From DAOTUB01 sp034437455 (GTDB taxonomy: Bacteria > Chloroflexota > Anaerolineae > B4-G1), in contig DAOTUB010000029.1 in assembly GCA_034437455.1 (NCBI GenBank), positions 3,780 through 67,779 on the forward strand: DNA of 64,000 nucleotides, given 5' to 3'. The position numbers and the translations under genes were made by a program. How positions within the stretch are numbered: the stretch's first letter is position 1; each line of letters starts with the position of its first letter. The notes under the pieces were generated by a model. It had not been told where the DNA came from. It saw only the letters and a program-made list of their open reading frames with translations, and did not search any database. Below, one piece after another: positions 51,089 through 60,208 of this stretch.

Positions 51089-52069
51089 CTATAATCCGAG
51101 CAAGCGAATTGCATTCTCGCCCAATATCTCGGCTTTTTCCTCCGCTGTGATCTCCAGTTGATTGATACTTGAGATCATCTTTTCCAGGCTTCCGATCTGA
51201 TGTGGGTAATCGCTTCCGGCGATCAGTTGCTTGGCTCCGGCAAAATCAATGGCGAATTGCAATGCTTTGACGTCAAAGTTGACGGTATCGTAATAAAAGT
51301 CCTGCAGGTATTCGCTGGGAGGCTTGTCAATGTGCTCTCGGCATTCTGCGTACGCTTCATATCCCCGGTCGAACCGCTCGGCCAGGTAGGGCACGGCTCC
51401 GCCCAGATGTCCCAGCACCCACCGGATGTTGGGGAACCGCTCGGCCACTCCACTGAACACCAGGCTGGCCGCGGCCAACGTCGTGTCGGCGACGAAGCCG
51501 ACCAACGGCATGAGCATATAGTCCATCATCGCTGCCACGCCCACGGGGTAGGTGGGATGGATAAAGAACGCGACGTTCATCTTGTTCGCTTTCTCATAGA
51601 GCGGCCAGAAACGGCGGTCGCTCAACGCGACGCCATTTGCGTTGCTGAATAAAGTCGCTCCCTTCAACCCCAATTCAGAGAGGGCATACTCCAACTCGAC
51701 GACGGACGCTTTGGGATCGTTCAAAGGGAGCGTCGCCAGCGGGATGAAGTGGTCGCCATACTTGTCCTGGATGTCGGCAAAGCTCTCGTTCACCAGGCGG
51801 CTCAATTCGACGGAGCGTTCTGGGGTCTCGATCAACGTACCGGGAGCGGTGAAAGAGACGATCTGCTTGTCCACTCCCGCTTTTTCCAGCACGGCTTTTC
51901 GGACGTCCATCAGCCGGTGGCCGGGGACGAGGATATTGTAATCGCCGGGTGAATGGAGCACCGGGTTGTCGTCGGCGTCGAAGGTCACTTTGTAGGCGCT
52001 GGGTCCGGCCTGAACTGCCTCGACGTACTTGGGTGGGTAGACGTGGTTGTGAATATCAATGATGGTCAT
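51089..52069 (-). CDS. Amidohydrolase-related TIM-barrel protein (ACMSD-like)
   Basis: A 326-residue metal-dependent hydrolase or decarboxylase. The metal sites are IDIHNHVYPP, FFIHPTYPVG, VLGHLGGAVPYLAERFDRGYEA and AGSDYPHQIG, the arrangement of the aminocarboxymuconate-semialdehyde decarboxylase branch. The substrate may be an aromatic acid or a ring-cleavage product. AGGAGTG precedes the ATG. Confidence 0.9.
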   Translation of the reverse strand: MTIIDIHNHVYPPKYVEAVQAGPSAYKVTFDADDNPVLHSPGDYNILVPGHRLMDVRKAVLEKAGVDKQIVSFTAPGTLIETPERSVELSRLVNESFADIQDKYGDHFIPLATLPLNDPKASVVELEYALSELGLKGATLFSNANGVALSDRRFWPLYEKANKMNVAFFIHPTYPVGVAAMMDYMLMPLVGFVADTTLAAASLVFSGVAERFPNIRWVLGHLGGAVPYLAERFDRGYEAYAECREHIDKPPSEYLQDFYYDTVNFDVKALQFAIDFAGAKQLIAGSDYPHQIGSLEKMISSINQLEITAEEKAEILGENAIRLLGL

Positions 52070-52225
52070 CGTTCACTCCTTTTCGATGATCGAGTTCTCT
52101 GCGACTTTTTCCCATTATACACAAGATCGGTTCATGCGGAAAGGCGCGGTGTAGTGATTGGCTTTTCTGAGGATATTCTGGTATACTCTGCTGCAATGGA
52201 TTCCAAACGCAAAGGAAACAACTCG

Positions 52226-52717
52226 ATGGATATTACGACGCTGATTCTGGCCATTGTCGCGGCGATCTTGTTGGCTGTCGCTTTTTGGCGCGGACGAGAC
52301 CTGCCGCTGGCCGGGTTGCTGGCTGGCGGCCACACCCTGTGGCGCAACTTGCCTCTGCTATTGCTGGGGTTTGTGATCGCCGGGTTGGCGCAGGTGCTCA
52401 TCCCCAGAGAGTCGATCACGAACTGGTTGGGCGCCGAAGCGGGCTTTAAGGGCATCTTGATCGGTTGTGTCGTCGGTGGACTGGTGCCGGGCGCGCCATA
52501 CGCCACCTTTCCTCTCGTGGCCGCGCTTTATCAGGGTGGGGCGAGCATGGGCGCGGTAGTGGGCTTTGTCTCCGCCTGGGCACTGTGGTCGGTGTCGCGC
52601 CTGCCCGTCGAGATCGCGCTGATCGACCCCAGGGCGGCCCTCGTTCGCTACGTGGTTACCTTCGTCGTGCCGCCCCTCGCCGGGCTGGCAGCCGAAGTTA
52701 TCGCCCGGGTGTTGTAG
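52226..52717 (+). CDS. Small YraQ/DUF318-like permease
   Basis: A 163-residue membrane protein with about four to five helices, half the length of normal DUF318 (YraQ) permeases. SITNWLGAEAGFKGILIGCVVGGLVPGAPYATFPLVAALYQGGASMGAVVGFVSAWALWSV is the conserved core. Full-length relatives often lie in thiol or arsenite contexts; a two-chain permease is possible. ATG 52226 follows AAAGGAAA; ATG 52196 is an alternative. Confidence 0.78.
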   Translation: MDITTLILAIVAAILLAVAFWRGRDLPLAGLLAGGHTLWRNLPLLLLGFVIAGLAQVLIPRESITNWLGAEAGFKGILIGCVVGGLVPGAPYATFPLVAALYQGGASMGAVVGFVSAWALWSVSRLPVEIALIDPRAALVRYVVTFVVPPLAGLAAEVIARVL

Positions 52718-52787
52718 GGCGCGGTTGAGCGTCCCGCAGCAGTTGAGTACGATGTGTGGGCAAATACACCAGCAAGCGGAGGTGTAC

Positions 52788-52832
52788 TTGACACCGTTTC
52801 GGGGTGTGGTAAAATTCAATCGTTGAATTTTA
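52788..52832 (+). promoter_or_regulatory. Promoter with palindromic operator for the winged-helix gene
   Basis: TTGACA (52788-52793), 16-base spacer and TAAAAT (52810-52815). A perfect dyad, TAAAATTCAA-TCG-TTGAATTTTA (52810-52832), covers the -10 and start region, as expected for a repressor site. Confidence 0.75.
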
Positions 52833-52858
52833 ACTGACCGATAGCCTGGAAGGTCCCG

Positions 52859-53326
52859 ATGGCGAAAGTAGAGCATCAACTGCGCATCCTGGAGGCTTTG
52901 GAGCGCGAACCCGATACGACTCAGGCCAGCCTGGCCGCCCAGTTGGGCGTGGCGGTGGGCACCGTCAACTGGTATCTCAAGCGTATGGTGCGCAGGGGGT
53001 ACGTCAAGGCGAAACAGATGGAACGTCGCCGGTTAAAGTATTTCGTCACGCCGCAAGGGCTGGCCCTGAAGGCCCGCTTGACCAAGGAGTATATGGAGGT
53101 TTCGCTGCGGGTCTATCGCGAGTTGCGCGAGGCGGCGCGGGAGACGTTGGCCCAGGTGCGCGATGGCGGCTACTCGACGGTCAAGGCCGACGGCAGGGGG
53201 GAGGCGATGGAGATCTTTGGGTTGACCTGCCTGGAAGAAGGCGTGGGTATTGATAGAGATCCTGCCGGACCGCTGCCGGAGGTGTGGGCGGAGGGGACGC
53301 AGTTTGTGGTGGAGTGGCCGGAGTAG
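52859..53326 (+). CDS. Winged-helix transcription regulator
   Basis: A 155-residue protein with an N-terminal winged helix (QLRILEALEREPDTTQASLAAQLGVAVGTVNWYLKRMVRRGYVKAKQ) of the MarR or Lrp-like kind, then a helical dimer region. Such regulators often head surface-polysaccharide clusters in Chloroflexota and related bacteria. It lies behind a promoter with a perfect dyad, so self-repression is likely. It starts the run leading into the sugar-nucleotide cassette. Confidence 0.88.
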   Translation: MAKVEHQLRILEALEREPDTTQASLAAQLGVAVGTVNWYLKRMVRRGYVKAKQMERRRLKYFVTPQGLALKARLTKEYMEVSLRVYRELREAARETLAQVRDGGYSTVKADGRGEAMEIFGLTCLEEGVGIDRDPAGPLPEVWAEGTQFVVEWPE

Positions 53327-53328
53327 CG

Positions 53329-53961
53329 ATGCATAAGGGTGTCAGAATTCATCCCACAGCCGAGGTTTCGGAGCAGGCGGAGATTGGCGAGGGGACCTCG
53401 ATCTGGCATCAGGCGCAGGTGCGAGAGGGTACTCGCATCGGTCGCAACTGTATCCTGAGCAAAGGAGTGTACGTGGATACTGGCGTCGTCCTGGGCGACA
53501 ATGTCAAGGTTCAGAACTATGTCTCCATCTATCACGGGGTCACTATCGAGAATGGGGTCTTTTGCGGCCCGCATTGCGTCTTTACGAACGACAAGCGACC
53601 CCGCGCCATCAACGCCGATGGGTCGCTCAAAGGCGCTGACGATTGGGAGTTGACCCGAACGCTGATCAAGAAAGGCGCATCTATTGGCGCGAACGCCGTC
53701 ATTGTCTGCGGCGTGACCATCGGCGCGTGGGCAATGATCGGCTCGGGGGCAGTCGTGTCGCGGGATGTGCCCGATCATGGGTTGGTGTGGGGGAACCCGG
53801 CGCGGTTGCACGGATTTGTCTGTTCCTGTGGACAGCGGCTGCAAGGGGAAGAGGAGACACGCGCAAGCGGACAAGGAGAGGGGGAGACAATTGCTCTGCA
53901 ATGTCTCGGATGCGGAGCGATAATCCAGATCAACAGAATAGACTGGGAGGGAATGGAATGA
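53329..53961 (+). CDS. Left-handed beta-helix N-acetyltransferase (WbpD/WlbB-like)
   Basis: A 210-residue acyltransferase with hexapeptide repeats (IGEGTSIWHQAQVREGTRIGRNC...VYVDTGVVLGDNVKVQNYVSIYHGVTIE). It should acetylate the 3-amino group of UDP-GlcNAc3N-uronic acid. The last 50 residues hold CSCGQRL and CLGCGAII, a zinc-ribbon-like tail sometimes seen in these proteins. It overlaps the aminotransferase gene by four bases. Confidence 0.9.
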   Translation: MHKGVRIHPTAEVSEQAEIGEGTSIWHQAQVREGTRIGRNCILSKGVYVDTGVVLGDNVKVQNYVSIYHGVTIENGVFCGPHCVFTNDKRPRAINADGSLKGADDWELTRTLIKKGASIGANAVIVCGVTIGAWAMIGSGAVVSRDVPDHGLVWGNPARLHGFVCSCGQRLQGEEETRASGQGEGETIALQCLGCGAIIQINRIDWEGME

Positions 53962-55028
53962 TTCCGATTGCGAGACCGCAGATGGGGGAGGAGGAGAAAC
54001 GGGCCGTCCTGGAGGTGTTGGAGTCGGGTATGCTGGCCCAGGGGCCGAAGGTGAAGGCGTTTGAGGAAGCCTTTGCCGAGATGTGCGGCGTCCGGCACGC
54101 GATAGCCACCTCCTCTGGGACGACGGCGTTGCACGCGGCGTTGTTGGCTCACGGGATTGGGCCAGGGGATGAGGTAATTACGACGCCGTTCACGTTCATT
54201 TCCTCTGCCAACTCGATCCTGTTCGTCGAGGCTCAGCCGGTTTTCGTGGACATCGATCCGGTGACGTTCAATATGGATCCCAATCTATTGGAGGCAGCGA
54301 TCACTCCCCGGACGAAAGCCATCATGCCGGTGCATCTGTTCGGGCTGCTGGCGGATATGGATCCAATTATGGAGCTGGCCGAGCAGCACGGGTTGGTCGT
54401 GATCGAGGATGCCTGTCAGGCGCACGGCGCCGAGTATCATGGCCAGCGTGCCGGTTCGTTTGGCACGGGCACCTTTTCTCTTTACCCGACCAAGAACATC
54501 ACCTCGGCGGAAGGCGGGATGATCACCACCGACGACGATCAGATCGCGGATGCTTGCCGGATGCTCCGTCACCACGGCATGCGGCGGCGATATTATCACG
54601 ATGAACTCGGCTTTAACTTTCGGATGACCGACGTTCACGCGGCCATTGGGCTGGCGCAGATACGAAAGCTGGATCGCTTCAATGAAGCGCGGATGGCTAA
54701 CGCTCGTTTCTTGAGCAAGCATTTGCGCGGCGTCATCACGCCAACGATACCGGAGGGCTGCAAGCACGTCTTTCATCAGTATACGATCCGGGTGCCGGAT
54801 GGGCGGCGGGATGCGATGATGGAGCATTTGAGGGAGCGCGGCATTGGCACTGCAATTTATTACCCTGTTCCTGTTCACAAACAGACCTATTACGTGCAGA
54901 CGTTGGGATACGATTTGCACTTTCCAGAGGCCGAGAAGGCCGCGGCGGAGGTGCTCTCGCTTCCGGTCCACCCGGGGCTTGACCGGGATGACCTGGAGCG
55001 GATCGTGGAGGAGGTGAACGCACTGTGA
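53958..55028 (+). CDS. DegT/DnrJ/EryC1 sugar aminotransferase (WbpE-like)
   Basis: A 356-residue PLP enzyme with MIPIARPQMGEEEKRAVLEVLESG at the start, ATSSGTTALHAALLA, VIEDACQAHGAEY and the PLP lysine in LYPTKNITSAEGGMI. It should put an amino group on C3 of the UDP-3-keto sugar made by the next enzyme. The Gfo/Idh gene overlaps by four bases (GTGA). Confidence 0.93.
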   Translation: MIPIARPQMGEEEKRAVLEVLESGMLAQGPKVKAFEEAFAEMCGVRHAIATSSGTTALHAALLAHGIGPGDEVITTPFTFISSANSILFVEAQPVFVDIDPVTFNMDPNLLEAAITPRTKAIMPVHLFGLLADMDPIMELAEQHGLVVIEDACQAHGAEYHGQRAGSFGTGTFSLYPTKNITSAEGGMITTDDDQIADACRMLRHHGMRRRYYHDELGFNFRMTDVHAAIGLAQIRKLDRFNEARMANARFLSKHLRGVITPTIPEGCKHVFHQYTIRVPDGRRDAMMEHLRERGIGTAIYYPVPVHKQTYYVQTLGYDLHFPEAEKAAAEVLSLPVHPGLDRDDLERIVEEVNAL

Positions 55029-56020
55029 CACGAGCAGCCGTCATCGGCGTGGGGGCGATGGGACGGAATCACGCCCGCGTCTACAACGAGATGCCAGACG
55101 TGGAACTGGCTGCGGTAGCGGATCTGAATCTGAAGTTGGCCCAGGATTCGGTCCGGTTGCATGGAGGACGCATCTACACGGACTATCGGGTCATGCTGGA
55201 AGAGATCCAGCCGGATGTGGTATCGGTGGCCGTCCCGACGCAAGTTCATTACCGGGTGGTGTTGGACGCGCTGGAGGCGGGCTGCCACGTCCTGGTGGAA
55301 AAGCCCATCGCAGCTACGCTGGAAGAGGGGCGGCGCATGATCGAGCGGGCTGCCGAGTTGGACCGGGTGCTTGCCGTCGGGCACATTGAGCGGTATAATC
55401 CGGCGGTGATCGAACTGAAGCGGCGGCTGGACGCGGGGGAACTGGGCCAAATTTTTCAGATCCATGCTCGCCGATTAGGCCCCTTCCCGGCTCGAGTACG
55501 CGATGTGGGCGTGGTCGTCGACCTGGCGCCGCACGACCTGGACATTATGCGCCACCTCACGGGCAAGGAGGTGCGACGGCTGTACGCCGAGACAGAGCAG
55601 GAGATTCACACTGCGCACGAGGATCTGTTCTCGGGCCTGATCCGTTTTGAAGGCGGCGTGGTGGGCGTGCTGAACATCAACTGGCTCACGCCGACAAAGG
55701 TGCGCGAGATCACCGTCACTGGTCAGCGGGGGATGTTCCTGGCGAATTTACTCACCCAGGACCTGTACTTTTACGAGAATGAGGAGGCCGGCGATCTGGA
55801 TTGGAACCACCTGAGCCTGCTGCGCGGGGTGGGCGAGGGACGGATGGTACGCTTGCGACTCCACCGGCGCGAGCCACTGCGGGCGGAGCTGGAGGCATTC
55901 GTCGTGGTAGCGCAGGGAGAGCAAGGAATGACGGTGTGTGGTGAGGATGGGTTGGTGGCCCTGGAACTGGCGCAGGCGCTGGTACGGTCGGGGCAAGAAG
56001 GGCGTGTGATCGGGTTATAG
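55025..56020 (+). CDS. Gfo/Idh/MocA-family sugar dehydrogenase (WbpB/WlbA-like)
   Basis: A 331-residue NAD-dependent oxidoreductase with AAVIGVGAMGRNHARVYNEMPDV, the EKP motif in HVLVEKPIAATLEEG and GHIERYNPAVIEL. It should oxidise C3 of UDP-GlcNAc uronic acid. Start is GTG at 55025, overlapping the aminotransferase stop. The end is followed ten bases later by the UDP-sugar 6-dehydrogenase. Confidence 0.93.
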   Translation: MTRAAVIGVGAMGRNHARVYNEMPDVELAAVADLNLKLAQDSVRLHGGRIYTDYRVMLEEIQPDVVSVAVPTQVHYRVVLDALEAGCHVLVEKPIAATLEEGRRMIERAAELDRVLAVGHIERYNPAVIELKRRLDAGELGQIFQIHARRLGPFPARVRDVGVVVDLAPHDLDIMRHLTGKEVRRLYAETEQEIHTAHEDLFSGLIRFEGGVVGVLNINWLTPTKVREITVTGQRGMFLANLLTQDLYFYENEEAGDLDWNHLSLLRGVGEGRMVRLRLHRREPLRAELEAFVVVAQGEQGMTVCGEDGLVALELAQALVRSGQEGRVIGL

Positions 56021-56030
56021 GATTGGAGCA

Positions 56031-57359
56031 ATGGAAAATACACAGCTTTTGGATGCAATCGAAAACAAGACGGCCCCGGTCGTCGTCCTGGGCCTGGGGT
56101 ACGTGGGCTTGCCGGTCGCTTGCCTTTTTGCAAAGGCCGGTTTTCCGGTGGTAGGCATCCGCAGGAGCCAGGACAAGGTGGACATGATCAACCGTGGTGA
56201 GTGCCCGATCGAGGGGGAGGAGCCTGGCCTGGCCGATCTGCTGCGCGAGGTCATCGCTGCGGATCTGATGCGGGCCACGACGGACTATGCGCCCTGCCGC
56301 GAGGCCCAGATCGTGCTCATCGCTGTGGAGACGCCGGTGGATCCGGAGACGAAGCAGCCGGGTTACGAGGCGTTGCGCGGTTCGCTGGCCGATCTGGCCA
56401 AGAATTTATCGCCGGGTACGATGGTGATCATCGAGTCTACCATCGCGCCTGGTACAATGGAGCGAGTGGTTAAACCATTGCTGGAGAAGGTTTCGGGTCT
56501 GAAGGTAAACGAGGATTTTTATCTGGTCAATTGCCCGGAGCGGGTGATGCCGGGAAAATTGATCGAGAACATCCAGAAGTGCCATCGCGTGGTGGGCGGG
56601 ATGAATTCCGAGGCGGCGGAATTGGCGGTGCGCTTCTACCGTCACGTGGTGCAGGCCGACCTGGACCCGGTGGATTGCCTGACGGCGGAGATGGTCAAGA
56701 CGATGGAGAACGCCTACCGGGACGTGCAGATCGCCTTCGCCAACGAGATGGCGCTGTTGTGCGAGGATATGGGCAGCGATGTGTGGCAGGTGCGGGAACT
56801 GGTGAACAAGTCTCCGTACCGCGCCATGCACTTGCCGGGCGCCGGGGTGGGGGGGCACTGTATCCCCAAAGACCCCTGGTTGCTCATTGCCAATGCTGGC
56901 GAAGGGTTCGAGCCGCGTTTGATTCCCCAGGCGCGGGCGATCAACGACGGGATGCCACTGCATATGGCCGACCTGATCGTCGAGGCATTGCAAGAGGTTG
57001 GCGTAGACATTGCGGATGCGAAGGTGGCCGTGCTGGGGTATGCTTACCTTGAGAACTCGGACGACACGCGCAACAGTCCCAGTGAGGCGCTGGTGGCGCG
57101 ATTGCGAGACTTGGGGGCCAAGGTGGCGATCCACGATCCCTGGGTGCCCGAGTACCAGGGCGACCTGGAGGAATGTGTGCGGGGATGTGACGCGGCGGTA
57201 GTGATGGTGCGGCACGATGAGTATTGCCAGTTAGATTGGAACGATTTGAAGACGCTCTTGCGCCATCCGGTGTTAGTGGATGGACGGCGGGTAGTAGCTG
57301 ACCCGGAGCGGCATTTGTCAGGATTCGTATTTCGCGGTGTGGGTAGACCTCAGATATAG
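56031..57359 (+). CDS. UDP-N-acetylglucosamine 6-dehydrogenase (WbpA/WecC-like)
   Basis: A 442-residue nucleotide-sugar dehydrogenase: VVVLGLGYVGLPVACLFAKAG binds NAD, AEMVKTMENAYRDVQIAFANE is the central block and the catalytic Cys is in GAGVGGHCIPKDPW (near residue 284). It makes the uronic acid that starts the pathway. With the three genes upstream it can form UDP-2,3-diacetamido-2,3-dideoxy-glucuronic acid for surface sugars. The WbpI-type 2-epimerase is not in the window. A truncated copy of its tail lies at 60.1 kb. Confidence 0.93.
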   Translation: MENTQLLDAIENKTAPVVVLGLGYVGLPVACLFAKAGFPVVGIRRSQDKVDMINRGECPIEGEEPGLADLLREVIAADLMRATTDYAPCREAQIVLIAVETPVDPETKQPGYEALRGSLADLAKNLSPGTMVIIESTIAPGTMERVVKPLLEKVSGLKVNEDFYLVNCPERVMPGKLIENIQKCHRVVGGMNSEAAELAVRFYRHVVQADLDPVDCLTAEMVKTMENAYRDVQIAFANEMALLCEDMGSDVWQVRELVNKSPYRAMHLPGAGVGGHCIPKDPWLLIANAGEGFEPRLIPQARAINDGMPLHMADLIVEALQEVGVDIADAKVAVLGYAYLENSDDTRNSPSEALVARLRDLGAKVAIHDPWVPEYQGDLEECVRGCDAAVVMVRHDEYCQLDWNDLKTLLRHPVLVDGRRVVADPERHLSGFVFRGVGRPQI

Positions 57360-57423
57360 TTGGTTGTTGGTGGGGTGTGGAAAGTGGTGAAAAAGTCGAA
57401 ATCTGGTGTGCAGGAGGTGACGG

Positions 57424-58125
57424 GTGAGCGAGCGGGAGGTTGTAGCATTACGAGGTGGGGTGCGAGTGCCAAAGCGTGGGGCAGTAGCCACAGTGTTTGA
57501 CGATGACCTGCGCCGTCGGCTGCTAGAGGTGCTGTTGTCGCCGGCAGGACCGCGCAAGATGACCTACGAAGAGTTCCTGGCCTGGGCCGACGAGGATACT
57601 CTGGCCGAATGGGTGGACGGGGAGGTAATGATGTACAGTCCGGCGTCGAAGCGACACCAGAACGTTGCCGATTTTTTGACAGGTGTGATGCGCGTCTTTG
57701 TCGAGCAACACGACTTGGGGGTTGTTTTGAGCGCCCCCTTTCAAATGAAGTTGGAACGAGGCCGGGAGCCGGATCTGCTCTTTGTGGCACGGGAGCACCT
57801 GGGGCGGCTGCAGGAAGTCTACCTGGATGGCCCGGCCGATTTGGTGGTGGAGATCGTTTCGCCGGAGAGTGTAGGGCGTGATCGAGGGGAAAAGTTCTAC
57901 GAATATGCACGGGGCAGTGTGCCAGAGTATTGGCTGATTGACCCGCAGATGGAATGGGCCGAGTTTTATCGTTTGGAGGAAAGGCGGTACCACCTGGCTC
58001 TCGGCGGTAGAAAAGGTGAATATCACGCCCTGGCGTTACCTGGCTTCTGGCTGCGGGTGGAGTGGTTGTGGCAGGAGCCGCTGCCCAAGACCCTGGATGT
58101 ATTGCGTGCATTGGGGTTGCTCTAG
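57424..58125 (+). CDS. Uma2-family (DUF820) putative endonuclease
   Basis: A 233-residue protein of the PD-(D/E)XK fold. Motifs: MTYEEFLAWADEDTLAEWVDGEVMMYSPAS, then REPDLLFV and DLVVEIVSPES with the catalytic Asp/Glu, and the KFYEYARGSVPEYWLIDP block. These occur in many copies in Chloroflexota and cyanobacteria; their role is unknown. GTG 57424 is the start after AGGAGGTGACGG. A diverged copy is at 59191. Confidence 0.9.
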   Translation: MSEREVVALRGGVRVPKRGAVATVFDDDLRRRLLEVLLSPAGPRKMTYEEFLAWADEDTLAEWVDGEVMMYSPASKRHQNVADFLTGVMRVFVEQHDLGVVLSAPFQMKLERGREPDLLFVAREHLGRLQEVYLDGPADLVVEIVSPESVGRDRGEKFYEYARGSVPEYWLIDPQMEWAEFYRLEERRYHLALGGRKGEYHALALPGFWLRVEWLWQEPLPKTLDVLRALGLL

Positions 58126-58199
58126 CTGTGCCAGGGGGAGACGGTAGCCAGGATTGCCATACCAACAGGCTATAGCAGACCGAGAGAAATCGTCACGTT

Positions 58200-59103
58200 A
58201 TGTATCGAGATCGCACTATCGCCGTCGTGGTGCCGGCGTATGCGGATAAACGACATCCGACGGAGAGAGTCTGATCGGTCGCGTCATCAAGACGATGCCA
58301 GCAGAGATGATACTATTAGGACCGTGAACCAGTACCTTCCCAAGATGAGTGAGCGATTGCACCTGATCCAGCACGAGACGAATCAGGGCGTGGGCGGCGC
58401 GATTGCCACCGGCTACAAATGGTGCCGCGACCACGAGGTGGACGTGGCAGTGGTCATGACCGGCGACGCCCAGATGGACCCCGACGACCTGCTCACTTTG
58501 CTCGATCCGGTGGTGCGCGACGAGGTGGACTATGCCAAGGGCAATCGTCTCTTCACCGGCGATGCTTGGAATCAAATCCCCAGAGTGCGCTACCTGGGCA
58601 ACAGTGCGATGTCGCTCCTGACCAAGATCGCCTCCGGTTACTGGCACGTGGCCGATTCGCAGTGTGGTGACACTGCGATCAAACTGAAAGCGTTCAGGAC
58701 GATTGACTGGGACGAGATGTACAAGCGGTGCGGTCAGCCCAGCGACCTACTGGTACGACGTACCGGTCAAACCGGTTACAATATTGGGGAGCAGAGCGGG
58801 GTCAAGCCGCTGCGCATGATCCCCAAGCTCTCGTGGCTGTTGTTCAAGCTGTTTATGTACCGCATGTGGCAGAAGTACGTGATCCGGGATTTTCACCCGC
58901 TGCTCTTTTTCTACGCGATGGCGTTCTTTCTGCTGGCGGCGAGCGTGCCGCTGGGGCTACGGGTCTTTCACAAGTGGCTGATTCTGGGGGGAAATATCCC
59001 GCCGATCAACGCGCTGGCCTGGATGTCGGGGACTATAGCGGGGCTGCAGTCGCTGTTTTTTGCGATGTGGTTCGGTATGGAGTATAATAAAGAGTTGCGA
59101 TGA
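58200..59103 (+). pseudogene. Family 2 glycosyltransferase pseudogene (copy A)
   Basis: The start MYRDRTIAVVVPAY is followed by a 19-bp insert (58242-58260) that shifts the frame, and about 30 bases holding the VVDDSS sugar-nucleotide motif are missing. From 58310 the frame is open to LFFAMWFGMEYNKELR, including QGVGGAIATGYKWCRDH, TGDAQMDPDD and two C-terminal helices. An internal loss of about 12 residues removes LNIHNFRVRDVPVTP, present in copy B. It was a dolichol-phosphate-mannose-type transferase and is probably dead. Confidence 0.85.
58242..58260. repeat. 19-bp element, copy 1
   Basis: GCGGATAAACGACATCCGA lies inside the glycosyltransferase start, where the fragment at 61079 reads straight from TAT to AATGAAGAG. 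Identical copies are at 61819-61837 and 62286-62304. The ends (CGGAT / ATCCG) form a small inverted repeat. Confidence 0.85.
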
Positions 59104-59190
59104 GGGCCTTGTATCCGGATGTCCCCAAGTGTATTGGATGGAGTTAACCGTTGAATGTGGACGAGGTGTGGGCATGTGCGGAGGGGTAAA

Positions 59191-60000
59191 ATGAGAACTA
59201 TTAGTCTGGAAACTACCGAGGTGCTTCAAAGCTTCATCCTCCAGGAACTACCTCGGTGGATCGAGGAAAACCCGGCGCTGCGACGGCGCTTGCGGGAAGC
59301 GCTGCTCGAGTCGCCTGCTCAGACGGAGGAAAAAGTCGCGCGCCTATCTCCTATGACTTACGAGGAATTCCTGGATTGGGTCGACGAGGATACGTTAGCA
59401 GAATGGGTCGCCTCTCCAGGGGAGGAGGCGGGGGAGGTGGTGATGTACAGTCCGGCAAGCGATAGACATCAAGATATCGCGGACTTTTTGGTGAGCGTGT
59501 TGCGTCCCTTTGTTGAAGAACGGCAGCTAGGTCTTGTTCGCAGTGCTCCGTTCCAGATGAAGCTGGAGCACTCAGGACGCGAGCCGGACGTGCTCTTTGT
59601 GACCAAGGATCATCTGGATCGCTTGCAAGAGACCTACCTGGACGGCCCAGCTGATCTGGCCGTGGAGATCATCTCGCCGGAGAGCGCGGGACGAGATCGT
59701 GGGGAGAAGTTCTACGAGTATGAGGCCGGAGGCGTGGCCGAGTATTGGTTGATTGACCCTCAGAAGGAGCGGGCCGAGTTCTATCAATTGGAGGCCGATC
59801 AGTATCAGCAGGTGGCGCCTGATACAGAGGGTATCTATCGCTCGGCCGCGCTGCCCGGTTTCTGGCTGCGGGTGGAGTGGCTGTGGCAGAAACCACTGCC
59901 ACCGGTAGAGGATGTGATGTTGGACGTGGGGGGCGAAGAGTACGCCAAGTGGCTGCTGGAGCGCATCCGGCGGCGCGGCTTTCTCCCATCGTCAGAATAG
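59191..60000 (+). CDS. Uma2-family (DUF820) putative endonuclease, second copy
   Basis: A 269-residue relative of the 57424 gene: MTYEEFLDWVDEDTLAEWVAS, GREPDVLFVTKDHLDRLQETYLDGPADLAVEIISPES, KFYEYEAGGVAEYWLIDP and LPGFWLRVEWLWQKPLPP match it closely. It differs by an N-terminal helix region (ETTEVLQSFILQELPRWIEENPALRRRL) and a longer tail. The two flank glycosyltransferase copy A, suggesting a tandem duplication. GGAGGGG precedes the ATG. Confidence 0.9.
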   Translation: MRTISLETTEVLQSFILQELPRWIEENPALRRRLREALLESPAQTEEKVARLSPMTYEEFLDWVDEDTLAEWVASPGEEAGEVVMYSPASDRHQDIADFLVSVLRPFVEERQLGLVRSAPFQMKLEHSGREPDVLFVTKDHLDRLQETYLDGPADLAVEIISPESAGRDRGEKFYEYEAGGVAEYWLIDPQKERAEFYQLEADQYQQVAPDTEGIYRSAALPGFWLRVEWLWQKPLPPVEDVMLDVGGEEYAKWLLERIRRRGFLPSSE

Positions 60001-60047
60001 AGATCGCTGCAGCGGTCAGTGGGACAGGTGAATAGAGAGGCTGTCTA

Positions 60048-60189
60048 GTGTATCGTGATTGTACCCCTTCGACAGGCTCAGGATAGCGCATCGCTGCGGG
60101 CGTGGTTGCGCCATCCCGTGCTGGTGGATGGGCGGCATGTGGTCGCTCAGGCGCCGGAGAGGTTTGTTATCAGAGCGGTGGGAGTAGCG
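60048..60189 (+). pseudogene. Joined remnants of glycosyltransferase start and UDP-sugar dehydrogenase tail
   Basis: GTGTATCGTGATTGTACC repeats the start of the glycosyltransferase (M/V-Y-R-D-C-T), broken at once by the widespread CCTTCGACAGGCTCAGGA repeat word. Then WLRHPVLVDGRHVVA...PERF copies the C-terminus of the 56031 dehydrogenase (LLRHPVLVDGRRVVADPERH). The 208-base gap holds nothing else I can see. Confidence 0.7.
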
Positions 60190-60208
60190 AATAGATCGAT
60201 GGCAGCGT

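Noticed and set aside
60063..60080. CCTTCGACAGGCTCAGGA as a special regulatory site
   Set aside because: It is a word common in many bacterial genomes as a dispersed repeat; here it only breaks a gene remnant.
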